From Marsupella aquatica (lineage: Eukaryota; Marchantiophyta): a DNA stretch of 64,000 bases. The notes under the pieces were generated by a model. That model was given only the letters and a program-made list of their open reading frames with translations. It was not told the origin of the DNA and searched no databases. The stretch lies in the NCBI GenBank assembly GCA_973895155.1, contig OZ316897.1, positions 5,828,001-5,892,000 on the forward strand. The letters run 5' to 3'. Below, one piece after another: positions 38,594 to 50,242 of the stretch. The stretch's first letter is position 1; the number at the start of each line of letters is the position of its first letter. Both the position numbers and the translations under genes were made by a program.

Positions 38594-40052
38594 TGTTTCT
38601 CCTCTTGCCCCAAGCCTTCTTTGTGTTTAGTGGCAAGCAATCCTTGCTTAATCTCCCTGCTTATCGTCTCCACAGTTGCCAAATCTTTGCTTGCACCTCT
38701 CTGTCGCGTCCCTTGGCCTTTCACTGCTCACAGACAAGAGCCCCACCCACCCGATTCTCCCAATCCACTGTTGCAATGCTCTTACTGGACTTCCAACCAG
38801 CCCTTACCCTATCTATTCCTTGCCCAATTCAAACTCTCCCGTTTTAGCTTAATCTTAACTTGCTTGCCTCTGTGCTTCCTTCTCTTCTCATCTTAATCCC
38901 TAATCCCATCCTCCCCGCTGACGCCCCTACAGTTTAACCGTCCGTTTTCCCTCTTTGCTTCTCTTGTTACACTGATACCAGAAACAATGGTTTTGCCGTC
39001 TAATCCAATTTACTCTCAATCCCTAATTCACCTTCACGATCCGTGTGCATCTGCTCCTTACTCAAACACTTAGTTTACACTCTCATTCAAAAGAGCTTCC
39101 CCAAGTCAATCTATAGATTCTAGTGACCAGCCTCACCCAAGACGATGACCCAGCAAGGCACATCCCCCATCCGATCGTCCGCTGCACCCCTAGCTCCTCA
39201 GTCCTCCTCAGTCCTCCTTAGTCCCGCATCACCACAAAGACTCAATCTTAGTGGCAATGTACTTAAAATATGTTCCTTTTCTTGTGTTCAATATTCAGTC
39301 GACGTCATGGCACGGCTTAGTGATAAAGATCGTAGTCTCCCTAAGTAACGGTTGAATCAAGTCCTAGTTATGTATTGTTGCCTTGGTGACTTTTAGACAT
39401 TGTGGTTTCTTCTCAATCAATTGGTTTCAATTTGAGGTTTTGCTTGTTCACATGTATCAAAGACCTTTTGCTTTTGATGGAGAATCATGTTGAAATCTCC
39501 AATGTGCGAGATGATGGGGATGTGCTGGATGTGGGTGATGTGCGGGATTGGGTAACACGACACGCACAAAGTGTCCTATTCCAAAAGATAATTTGGTCTC
39601 CACTCTTTGACTCATTTGACCTCATTCGAGACAAGGCCTGATTCTATACTCATAGAAATGACGGACTTTGCAAATTGCCTACATCTTCCTTTGGATGAAG
39701 CAATCAGTCCGGGTGAGAGGAACATACCTTGATAGCATGATTTGTCGATGCCACCATTTGTGGAGAGGTCCGCCATTCATCGACCAGTACCAATGGAGGT
39801 CCCATTGCCGTTTCATTGTCGTCTGCAAGAGATGTTTGGAGCTGTCAACTTTCAGGATACTAATGTCCCTAAAGTCAATTTTCAGAGACCACTTCTCATC
39901 AAAGGCCAATGCAAGCTTATGTGAACTTTTGATTGGATGATCTCCATCAGGATCCTGATTGGTAGGAGGCTAGGGATTGACAATGAGTGTCACTCATCCA
40001 ACTAGGCAGTGAAAGAGTCAAGACCAACCAAATCTCAAAGGCTTTTTGGAAA
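38594..40052. other. Mostly unassigned spacer with weak coding-like remnants
   Basis: 38594-39240 may be LINE-B 5' UTR or leader. Around 39252-39275, GTGGCAATGTAC with AAAATATG resembles one end of the 40053-40272 MITE. Plus-strand sequence 39480-39640 reads VEISNVRDDGDVLDVGDVRD and onward to a TGA, and 39660-39940 is open in another phase. These could be gene remnants, but no family is recognised. Confidence 0.35.
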
Positions 40053-40272
40053 CAACTTTTAAGTAATTTGTCACTAAAGATGTTCTAATTCAGAATAATG
40101 CCATTGTTTTTTCTGTATTTATAAAAATGTCACGATTTTGTATACGGATGACAACTTTACCAAGGTAACCAGGGAACTATATACGGAAACCATGACATTT
40201 TTGTAAATACAAAAAAAATAGTGGCAATATTGTAAATTCAAACATCTTTAGTGGCAATGTACGTAAAAGATG
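40053..40272. mobile_element. Foldback MITE, 220 bp, with 10-bp target duplication
   Basis: TTTTTGGAAA occurs directly on both sides (40043-40052 and 40273-40282). The left end CAACTTTTAAGTAATTTG and the inverted right end CATCTTTTACGTACATTG continue into a shared CACTAAAGATGTT, so roughly the outer 80-90 bp pair as a hairpin. A 9-11-bp duplication with long TIRs is typical of Mutator-type MITEs. It has no coding capacity. Confidence 0.7.
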
Positions 40273-40282
40273 TTTTTGGAAA

Positions 40283-41259
40283 ACTATAGGGTTTGGAGTA
40301 TTAGCATCTGTTGCTAGTTAGAATTTTGGGGTTACGTGAATGCAACTATATCAGTGCTAAGTGTTAGAGTAATTTTGATGTCACTTTTTCCACTATTGAT
40401 TTTGTGTGATGAGATTCACACATATCTATAACTTTGGGCTCATCTGAATGTATTTTCTGAGCTCCTTTTGGGTTGACTCGTGTCTCAAAATTTTTGAGTT
40501 ATCCGCATTGTCTAAAGATTTCACACTGCGGGACTATTTGTGCATATTGAGTGAAAATGTCACATGTATCAATTCATATTGTATGCTTTCCCGTAGGTAA
40601 GTCAGACCCTGCTTCTTGGATTAGAGTTTGGACTACATGGAATCTGCTCACAACTATTTATATACCGCTGAAGCATTACATTACTTAGGTTTGTCTGCTT
40701 TTGAGAGGAGTTTTGAGTGTCTCCATACATAAAGTGGACATTATTGTTTGCAAGGATGGGGATCTTTTGAAAGACCCTCTATAAATATCCTTCATAGGTA
40801 CTCATGATATGGTTTATCTCTGTGTAACATCACTTGGCGCTAGTATTTGCCTTCATAGAAGTGTGAATATGTTGTAGGAAATTGCCTAAATTGTATCACA
40901 AAAAACAGGAAATGCTTCAATGGTAATAGGAAATATTGTCTAGTGTGCAGTACAAAAAATCAATCTGAAGCATGCAGTGCTAAATTAGTGCAACTATGCT
41001 TATGAAAGAAGCATCATAAAATTGGATCTTTTGACTTTGTTTCATCATGGGTGGATCAAATGGATGTAGACATACGGGAAGCGAAAGAGGTAGGAGTTGC
41101 AACGGAACCATGCTGACGACCCTATAGGAGCAGATTTGCAGAGGTTTCTAGCAAGAGACAGGAAAAAAATCAGCGTATGAGCAGGAATCACATCATGGAA
41201 ATGGATGAATCCACCCCAAGCTATGAAGATGGCTCTCAATACCCAAGAGCGCAACAGAA
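40283..41259. other. Spacer, nothing recognised
   Basis: AT-rich plant sequence with no convincing frame, RNA gene or repeat border. The last 200 bp may belong to the 5' end of LINE-3. Confidence 0.35.
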
Positions 41260-41286
41260 CAGGGTCCTCCTAGCAATGGATTCTTT

Positions 41287-41907
41287 GTGAACAAAAACCA
41301 CAGTGCGGCCATAGAGGAGAGCTCCGATGCATGTATTGAGATATTGTGGAAAATTGCGCTCAATTCTACTGAGCACTGGCCTAACACTTTGCACACCAGA
41401 ATCAAATGGTCAGTAGAAGAAGCAGCTCTCACAGTCAAAGAACTTTACAATTGCACAATGATGTGCTATTTCACTAATTGACCTCCGCTCTTACCAGCTT
41501 TCAAAGATTGGGTTGAGGCTGTTTTCATTGGGGACATGGAAGGGCCCATTTCCCAGATTAAGTTTGTGGGAAAAAAATTCTACATGATCACTTTCGACCT
41601 CCCAAAACACAGAGTTGCTGCTTTGGATCTGGCGCCTTTTTTCATGGACCAAAAATTTGTTTTCACTTTTCCATGGGACCCATCTTTTGACGTCAGAAGT
41701 GACTCTTACACCAGATTGCCGGTGTGGACTGAGATCCCCTTTCGCGCACTAGTACTTGAAGGATGCAGGAAGCAAATCGCAAAATCTTTTGGAAAGGTGC
41801 TTAATTACATTCAAGAAGACGACCGCAGTTCTTTTCCTCATGACCGTGCTTGCATTCTTTGGGACACCAGCCACAAGGTTCCTCAATGTGTTGGAGTGGA
41901 TATTTAG
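41287..41907 (+). pseudogene. LINE-3 ORF1 remnant (DUF4283)
   Basis: Reads SDACIEILWKIALNSTE and SVEEAALTVKELYNCTMMCY, meets a TGA at about 41479, then continues KFVGKKFYMITFDLPKHR, KFVFTFPWDPSFDVRSDSYT, PVWTEIPFRALVLEGCRKQI and RACILWDTSHKVPQC. It is colinear with the LINE-B ORF1 over about 180 residues, so the families are close relatives on opposite strands. The zinc knuckle is no longer recognisable. Confidence 0.7.
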
Positions 41908-42946
41908 GAGGGAATCACGATTTGGCAGCCGGTTATTTTCAAAAATATTCCCTACCCTAAACCCTAAAACTATCTTATCACCGGAGGGGAACCCTAAACC
42001 CTAAAACTAAAGCACGCATTGTTTCTCCTCGATTTTAGAGCAAGTGGTCCGCCAAGAAGGACTACTGCAATTCCAACTGAGGGAGCTCAGCAAGGCAGTC
42101 CAAGCCTTATCACTAGGGCGCTGGGGGGCATAGTCCTGTTCCGGCGGCTTTTGTTGAGAGGAGGCTCATCAAGAATTCAATAGATCCCAATGTAGACGCA
42201 GTTCTGAGCTTGCCCATGCAAGCCGTCGCCCCGCAGTTGCAGCCGTCGCCCCGCAGTTGCAGATAGTTCAGGCTCTGGACCGGAGAACTCTAAACAAGCT
42301 CAACTAGGCCGCCAATGCTGAAGCGAACAACAATGTTCCAGTTTTAAAGGAGGATGAGTGGCCCCCTCTTGGTATTTCTAGGGACTTATATAACACGCTG
42401 AAGGTCTGATGAACGATGTAGCTGTCCCCATGGTCTCTACTTGTCATCCAGCATGAAGACAAGACTCACGTTTTCCGACTTGCGCACGAGAACTAACAAC
42501 CCTAGAAGAATATGAGGCAACACGGGAGGACAATGAAGAAGATGAGCAACAGTACTTTTAGGGTGATTCCGATGTTGAAATGTCGGAATATGAGGCATAT
42601 ATCTCTAAAAGCCAACTAAAGTGGGAAAGGGCTAGGAAACTTGAGCTTAGAATCCCACCGTCCTAGCAGAAAAACAAGAAACATGATGCCAAAAAGAGCA
42701 GATCTATTCAATTCACGGATGTTGTTACCAACATTGCCAGCCCCTCGTCTCGCGCTCGTCACTCCCTGGAGGATTACTCTGGCACCCCGGATTGTACCCG
42801 GATGAGAGATGCAGACACCATTGGGATGCAACGGGTGGTAGGGAGTTCCCCTCCGGTGATAAGATCATCACCTGGAAGCTCGTTCTCTGCTTCTCTGCAC
42901 TAACTATCTTTAGTACACTGGTGCGGGAGGAAGACTAAGCAACAAA

Positions 42947-44089
42947 ATGAATCCGTTTCTTTCTCTAGCATCATGGAATGGGTGTGGACTTTGTGAACCA
43001 AACAGGAAGAATATAATAAAAAACTAGATCACGTCTCTCAAAATGTAGTTGCTGGTGCTTGCAATTCAAGAGGTACAGCAGACACTTTCAGGTTGAACAT
43101 TGCTCTACGCTCCATCTTACCAAACTATCAGTTTATTCTGTCGGCGCCCGACGATGGAAGGGGGGGAACTGCTTTACTTCTGCACCCATCTCTCAACATT
43201 TTGGAGTCAGGAATCATGGATAAGGGAAGGGCAGTATGGGCTTGTGTGACCCGTCCGGATGGTAATTTTGGGATCGTCAGCATCTATGCTCCCAATTGCA
43301 CGAGGGAGCGCACTATACTTTGGGATGAATTGAAAGTGGCCTTACCACAGGATAACTGGATTGCCTGTGGCGACTTTAACATGACCGAGCGAATTGAGTA
43401 CTCTTCTGGTTCTTCCCCACTGATTTGGGGTTGGGAATCCAAATTTTGGAGATTTTTGAAATTAAGATTTGATTTGGAGGATACAATTAATTTCAGTCAA
43501 AAGATTGTAGGCTGGCTTTTACATGGCGGAGGATAATCAGCGGGAAGCTTGTTCAATCTCGGTTAGACAGGTTTTATTTTAGTGAGAAAGGTTGGTGGAC
43601 TGGTGGGGTGTCTTAGTTAAAGCATGATGGTGGATCTGCCCTCTGCCCCTCTCAGATCATGACCCATGCATTGTCCATTTTAGGCTGTCTAGAGCGAAGA
43701 CGGAGGACCTGCTCCATCGTTCTTCATATTTCAAAGCCAATTCCTACCTACTTAAAAAGGCTAATTTTGTGGAAAAGCTCCAGATTGCATGGGAGGACAA
43801 GGCAGATGATCCTGCAAACCCGCACCTCTCCTTTCATTTTGCTACCCAACGTCTGCGCAAGGCCAACCAAGGCCAACCTTTAAACAGGGAAGAGGAAGTA
43901 AGGATTCTTAGAGATAAATTATGATCTTTGAAATTAAACTTAATAGGAAACTACTCTGCCATAAATCTGAAAGACTTGCCACTACAGAAGAGTACGTCAG
44001 GGGCGCAACAGGCATGCCGTCTTTCACGAATTAAATGGCTCGGACAGGGGGATGAGCCTTCAAAGTTTTATTTACACTCTAATTAGATA
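42947..44089 (+). pseudogene. LINE-3 ORF2 endonuclease and linker
   Basis: From the ATG at 42947 the EEP start LASWNGCGLCEPNRKN is followed by stops. The frame recovers at 43093-43536 with GGTALLLHPSLNILESGIMD, FGIVSIYAPNCTRERTILW and WIACGDFNMTERIEYSSGS, then SKFWRFLKLRFDLEDTIN. Later pieces carry an RLDRFYFSEKGWW-like stretch and a disrupted SDHDP. The linker ends IKWLGQGDEPSKFY and the RT that should follow is absent. Confidence 0.65.
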
Positions 44090-44340
44090 TAACGAATGAG
44101 TAACTTCCTCCTTGTTTCTGGTTTCTTGGCCCTCATCAATGTGCTTGAGGGCTGTTGTTCCTTAGGGGCCCCTGTTGTAGGGTTTTCTTGTTCTTCCGTT
44201 GTCTTGGCCCTTTTGCTTTTGCTCGGGTCCCTGCCCTGTCCGGGCTCTTTGTTTGCCTGTTGGCCCCCACTTCCCGTGGGTTTTTGCGGGTTTTTTTGGA
44301 AAAATAAAATAAATAAATAATAAAAAATGACAATTAAGTA

Positions 44341-44664
44341 AAAAGCTTGTGTCTGGTTTCTCTCCAACCCAAACAAGTTATATTCACACTTGTTAATGAG
44401 GTGCCTTAGAGATGTCGTTTCTAATAGATATCCATTTCTCTATAATTTCAATTCTACTTGATGTCCACAAAAAAATCCCTTGCTGCCCCCATTTTGACCT
44501 TTGTGTCATTTCTTGATCCCTTTTTGTTGCTCAATTTTGTCCTTTGCCCCCATTCTCCCTTGTTGCGTGATAGCATCCTTGCCCTTCGTGACCATTCCCC
44601 CTAATTTACCCAATGGTATTGTTTAAAGTGATAGCATCATTGCAATTGGCAACCTAACAGGAAC
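44341..44664. other. Short spacer, nothing recognised
   Basis: Between the LINE-3 A-rich tail and the next retroposed sequence. No gene is seen. Confidence 0.4.
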
Positions 44665-44806
44665 AAAGCATTGGGTTTAGGGCCCTGGGAGAGAATTGAA
44701 AGCCCAATTGCTCTTAACTCAAATCTAGATGATGACTGAACATGAAAGAAGGAAGTATTCGGAAAGTAGAGTTGATGGGGAGGAAACTTGGCAGAGAGTT
44801 CAAGAG

Positions 44807-45151
44807 TGTTAGGATTTACTCTTAGGTCTAGAGTTACGAATGTACCGTAGTTAAGACTAACCTTAGTCGTAGACTTGGTTAGGTTAGTCATGTTGTGCAC
44901 ACTCTATAACCAAGCGGTGTTTGCTTGGAGAGGTGGAACTCAGACTCATTGTTACGGAGCCAGTTGAGAGATAGGGAGAGCTTGTGCTGTGGATGCTTGG
45001 TATGGCCGGTCGGCCTAGAGTGCAGTAAAGCTCTTGTGTGTTCCCGTGGACGTAGCCTCATGTGGAGGTGAACCACGTATCTCTCTGTGTCGACTATTGT
45101 GCTTTGGATGGTTCATGGGCTTGCCGTTGCGATCGTCGTCTATGCTCAACA
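44807..45151 (+). repeat. 5' LTR of the copia element
   Basis: 345 bp, partner of 52870-53214. A TATA-like CTATAAC lies at 44904-44910. Confidence 0.93.
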
Positions 45152-45153
45152 AT

Positions 45154-45165
45154 TGGTATCAGAGC
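45154..45165 (+). promoter_or_regulatory. Primer-binding site of the copia element
   Basis: TGGTATCAGAGC, two bases inside the LTR, complementary to the 3' end of plant initiator tRNA-Met. Confidence 0.9.
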
Positions 45166-46534
45166 ATGCCTAGGAGGTGACATGTGTTCGTGACAGGATT
45201 TCGTGACGGTTTTTTCCAGTGTTAAGTGTCGGTGGATTTCCCGGAGTTTCGTCGCATGGAACTTGGAGTTTATGGGCTCAACGGATAGATCGGGGCAAGA
45301 GCTTTCTAACGGTGTGAAGAAATCGTTGAACGGAGCTCATGGTGCAGAGAGATCTAAGTTTTTGTCGTTCTGGATTTTGTGAAGAAAGTTGGCAACATTC
45401 GTGTTCGACGGTTTTTTGGAGGAGGGACCAGAGTTTGTTTTCTCGACGGTTTGAGCTCTACGGCGAAGGAGGCATCGCATGCTGTAGCTTTGCTTGTAGA
45501 TCGGGATGAGCTGTTTGTTTTGGTAGCTGATTTGTTACCAAGTGTGTACCGTGTGCGACGGAACGAGCAAAAGAAGTATTCTGATTTTCTGACCGGCTAT
45601 GGAGTCCTCTTTTGCCTGATCGGGGTTTCTTGTCGTGGCAATCAACTCAGAGGGAGAAGCGTCAAGTGTTTTGACTCAACGGAGAGATTGAGGCAAGACG
45701 ATTGTTTTGAGTCCGGGATTGGCTCTTTGATACGAAGAGGAAGGCTAAGCAAAATCAATTACCTTGTTGGAATTGGTGACGGCACCAAGTGCAATTCATC
45801 AACATTCGTTGTTGACAAGGTACCATTTTTTCTCTTTGAAAAACTGATTCGAAATTGGCTATGGCAATTGAGAGAAATCTGTCATCTTTACCAATTGTTT
45901 TCTCCCTCGTTCTTTCCTCGTTTTGGGTGCTTCTTATATCGATCTTCACCGCCTCGGAGTCTACTTTCCAAATCTGAAATCAGATCTTGATTTTGTCAAA
46001 ACCCGAGTGAGGTATCTTGCGTTTGGTGTTGAGGGGTACATTCTGCCATGTGTATTTTCTACGCGCGCGACCAGATTTCGACGACGAAGGGTGGTAGGGG
46101 GTTTTGGGGGTTCGAGGACATGTGTCAGCCCCTCGATTGTTCTTCCAAAATTCCCACAGGGCCTGTACAAGGGTCATAGAATATTCCAAAAAACCAGAGA
46201 GCTATTTTTTGACCGTCCGCCGAACGATAACTTTTTTGGTTCTTTTTCGGCGAGGTCGTAGCCATTGAAGTTGGCAACGCGGCGCACCGATCACATTGCA
46301 ATTCCGACGACGGGTTGTACTTGCTATTTTGGTTATTCCCTGAGGTGGTCAAAACGGGGGAGTTTCCCAAGGTTTTACCTACCTCGACCAAAATTTGAAT
46401 AACTTTTCCGTCAAATTTTGATTTTGATTTCGGTTTTCAGTACTGGACTCCTAGCTTCGTGGGCTACGCGGCGGTGTTGAGTTTCGAGTTTTTTGAGAAG
46501 TTGTGAAAAATGACATTTTTTGTGATTTTCTCAT
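45166..46534 (+). other. Long 5' leader of the copia element
   Basis: About 1.37 kb lies between primer site and gag. A 203-codon frame (45379-45990) is open here but shows no recognisable domain. It may be chance or an extra ORF. Confidence 0.5.
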
Positions 46535-47512
46535 ATGAGTGATTCGGAGGAGTTTTTCGAAGATGTGGAACTTGAAGCACGAGGATCACCACGGCGGTTT
46601 GAGGGGCAGAGAGAGGAGCAAGAGGAAGAGCACGTGACACCGATACCATCACCGGTGCGGCGTGTGGTGGAGGAAGCAGTACTACTATCGGAGCTCACGG
46701 TAGTGCCAAAGAAGAAGATGGGGACTTTCAAGCTTGGGGGACCCAAGTATGAAGTGACAAAGTATGATGGGCGCTCTGACTACTTGCTATGGGAGAAGCA
46801 GGTGAAGGGAGTGCTCTATGCGTCAGGGATGGGCCAACTACTGAGCCCTCGTGAAGACGATGTTGATGAGAAACAATGAGACCGCATGCAGGAGCAGGGA
46901 GTGTGGTGTGTTACACTCTATCTTATGCCTCCCATCATCAAGCAGTTAGGTGCACATAAGGATTGCATGTCCTTGTTTGCAGAATTGCAGAGCAAGTATC
47001 ACCGCTAGGAGTTGTCGAACCGACTCTACAGTTCCTACAAACTGATGAGTTTCAGGATGAAGGAATCCGGTACGAAGTTGCAAGACCATGTGGATGCTTT
47101 CAACGACATGGTCGTTGACTTGGAAAACCTTGGGGAGACTTTGAATGATGAGACGAAGGCTCTGTAGCTTCTTAGTTCATTGCCTCCATCTTACCAGTCC
47201 CTATCACAAGTGTTGTTGCATCGTGATAGGGATACCATTTTATACAATGACGTGGTAAGTTCTCTGCTTAGTGATGATCTTCAACAGAAGATGCACATCA
47301 CGTCACAGCCTTCATCATCTGGTGCTGCCCTCAATGTTAACCGTGGGAGGAGTATGCAGCGACCAACTGGGGACCGTAGAACCCAGTTTAGATCTAAATC
47401 CAGATCTAAGTCCAGGGGTAAATCCCCTCAGAGGAGGCAGGTGACATGTTGGAAGTGCAACCAAGTTGGACACTTCAAGTGAGACTGTAAGGGAAAGGCA
47501 GCAGAAACTTTA
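46535..47512 (+). pseudogene. Gag of the copia element
   Basis: The ATG at 46535 opens MSDSEEFFEDVELEARG, and a UBN2-type gag follows (FKLGGPKYEVTKYDGRSDY, LLWEKQVKGVLYASGMGQLL). After a TGA at 46877 the same frame goes on with SLFAELQSKYHR, an amber stop, LSNRLYSSYKLMSF, then LLSSLPPSYQSLSQVLLH and a basic RS tract. The zinc knuckle CWKCNQVGHFK is followed by a TGA where the last part of the CCHC should continue (DC). At least four stops make it non-functional. Confidence 0.82.
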
Positions 47513-50242
47513 TCGGCAAATGTGGCTAGGGCTGATGGAGAAGCTGATTTACTCAATGATGAGTATGTTTTATGAAGCCGGGGGTATGCCCTGTGCACGT
47601 CATCTAGGAGAGCAGATGATGTGTGGATTCTTGATTGTGCTTGCTCTTTTCATATTTGTTACATTCGTGAGTTTTTCAGTTCTTACTCTATTTCAAACGG
47701 TTCAGTTCTGATGGGAAATGATCACTCCTGTCAAATTGAAGGAATTGGGTCTGTGAAGATTCAAATGTTTGATGGCACTGTGCGCACAGTGTCCGGAGGC
47801 AGGTATGTACTTGGCATGCGTAAGAATCTGATTTCACTCGGTGTGTTGGATTCAAATGGTCATCAATGGAGCGTTATTGATGGTGAACTTCAAGTCAGGT
47901 CGGGAGAGACATTGATTTTGAAGGGGAGCAGACAAAAGAATTTGTATATATTACAGGGCAATACTGTATGTGGAGAGGCCAATGTAACCAAGTCTCACGA
48001 GGAGATGACTCAACTGTGGCATTCACGGCTAGGCCACATGAGTGAGAAGGGTTTGGCTATCTTACGAAAAAATGGCTCATTTCTGATTTGCAATCTTGTA
48101 AATTAGAGTTCTGTGAGCATTTTATTCTTGGAAAGCAGCATCGTCGTGCTTTTGGTGTTGGAACTCATTGTTCCAAAGCGGTTCTTGAGTACATACATAG
48201 TGACGTGTGGGGTCCATTCCCGACTCCCTCACACTCTGGAAAGTTGTACTATGTATCATTTATTGACGATTACTCAAGATTTGTGTGGATTTATTTCATG
48301 ACGCATAAGTCTGATGTCATGTCCATTTTTAAGAAGTGGAAGGCCCAGGTGGAGAATCAGACTGGAAACACGGTCAAGTGTTTGGATACAAGGGGTGAAG
48401 AGTCTGAGGTCAAACAACGGCGGGGAGTACACTTCAATGGAATTTGAAGAGTACTGTTCAGAATAGGGGATAACTTGTCATCTCACCACAATTTATACTC
48501 CGCAGCAGAATGGTGTCGTTGAGAGGCTCAATCGGACACTATTGGAGCCGTCACAGAGTATGTTGAGCCAATCAGGTTTACCACACGAATTTTGGGCAGA
48601 AGCTGTCAATACCATAGCTTATTTGGTAAATCTTTCTCCTTCTAGTGCTATCAATTTCAAAACGCCGTTTGAGATGCGCTATAAGCGGCAAGTAGACTAT
48701 CATGGCTTGGTAGTTTTTGGAAGTGATGCATATGCTCTCACACCGAAGCAGAATAGGACCAAGTTGGATCCTACCTCCAAGAAATGTGTTTTTCTTGGGT
48801 ACCAGAGTGGTGTGAAAGCCTATAGCCTATGGGATCCTATTGTCTGTAAGCTCGTTGTCAGTAGGGATGTTTCCTTCAATGAATCCAGATTATTGAAGGA
48901 GGGGGAGAATACTCAGGTCTCCCGTACTGACAAAGGAAAATCTCCTATTCCAGATCTCATTGAGGGGGAGATTGGTTATGAGGTGCATGACCGGAGAGAA
49001 GGAGTTGCTCCAATTATGGAGCTGGTTCCTGTGCCAGAGGAACCAGAGGAGTTTGTTGATGCTGGTGAGCAGCAAGTGGATGCTGCTGAGCTTCAAATTG
49101 TACCAGCACACGTAGATCAACCGGAGTCATCGGCTAGAAGAGCATCTGGTCGCACTGTACGCGCTCCACCAAGGTATGGACAATGGGTTGATTCATCTCT
49201 GTTGCAAGAGGAGGATTTTGTTACTGATGATGAGGGTGATGCGTTGATTTTGGAAGAAGGTGAACCTTCTTCATTTCATGAAGCAAGTGCTTCAAAAGAG
49301 AAGCAGGAGTGGACTGCAACAATGCAAACGGAGATGCAGTCACTGAAGGACAACAAAACTTGGGAGCTTGTCAAGCTGCCTAAGGGACAGCAAGTGGTGG
49401 ACAGCAAGTGGATAAACAAGCTGAAGGATCAGTCCACAGGAGGTGGATCGAAGGTCTACAAGGCTAGGTTGGTAGCCAAGGGATTCACACAGGAAAAAGG
49501 TGTGGATTACAATGAGGTCTTCTCACCAGTTGCTAAGTACTCAACAATACGGCTATTGTGTGTGCTTGTTGTTATGTTTGGTCTGCTGCTAGATCAGATG
49601 GATGTTGTCACAGCTTTCCTCTATGGCACCTTGGAAGAGGTGATCTTCATGAGACAGCCGCTAGGTTTTGTGAAGAAAGGGCAAGAGGATTTGGTTTGCA
49701 GATTGCTGAGATCCTTGTACGGGTTGAAGCAGTCACCAAGACAGTGGAATAAGCGGTTTGATGATTGGATTCATGCACAAGGCTTTCACAGGAGTGTGTT
49801 TGACCCATGTGTGTATCTTAAACCGGTGAAGAATGCTATCTTTGGGTTCATTGTTTTAGTACTTTATGTGGATGACATGCTAATTGCAGCCAAGGATAGG
49901 TCTGAGATTGTTAAGCTCAAGGCACTGCTTAGTGCAGAGTTTAAGATGAAGGACTTAGGGCCAGCTAAGAGGATTTTGGGTATGGAGATCACTAGGGACT
50001 TGGAGGCTGGCAAACTATGGTTGATGCATAGCAGTTATGCGAGGAAGGTAATTGCAAGGTTCAACATGGGGAATAGCAAGCCAGTAAGTACCCCATTGGC
50101 TCCACACTTCAAGTTATCATCAGCGTTCTGTCCTACGGATGACACAGAGAAGGGGTTGATGTCAAAGGTTTCGTATGACAAGGCAGTGGGGAGTCTCATG
50201 TATTTGATGACTTGCACTAGACCTGATCTTGCCATGGCTATG
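47513..50242 (+). pseudogene. Protease, integrase and RT of the copia element
   Basis: Protease site WILDCACSFHICYI (WILDSGAS type with the catalytic D-S-G altered). GAG-pre-integrase LWHSRLGHMSEKGLAIL, then a phase change in a run of six A near 48066. Integrase core IHSDVWGPFPTPSHSGK and FIDDYSRFVW; the second catalytic region, read in another phase, has NNGGEY instead of DNGGEY; then PQQNGVVERLNRTLLE. The RT is open from 48542: KARLVAKGFTQEKGVDYNEV, QMDVVTAFLYGTLEE, LYGLKQSPRQWNKRFD and the catalytic VLYVDDMLIAA. It breaks after TRPDLAMAM, where the solo LTR enters. Confidence 0.87.

Larger units (their letters stand above)
41260..44340 (+). mobile_element. LINE-3: L1-type LINE on the plus strand, with the RT deleted
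   Basis: ORF1 remnant 41287-42000, ORF2 start at the ATG at 42947 (IASWN-type start: LASWNGCGLCEPNRKN), endonuclease to about 43700, and a linker ending IKWLGQGDEPSKFYLHS near 44085. A 3' UTR-like GT-rich segment then runs into an A-rich tail near 44300-44340 (AAATAAATAAATAATAAAAAA). The whole RT and zf-RVT region, over 2.5 kb in LINE-1, is missing. Confidence 0.7.
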
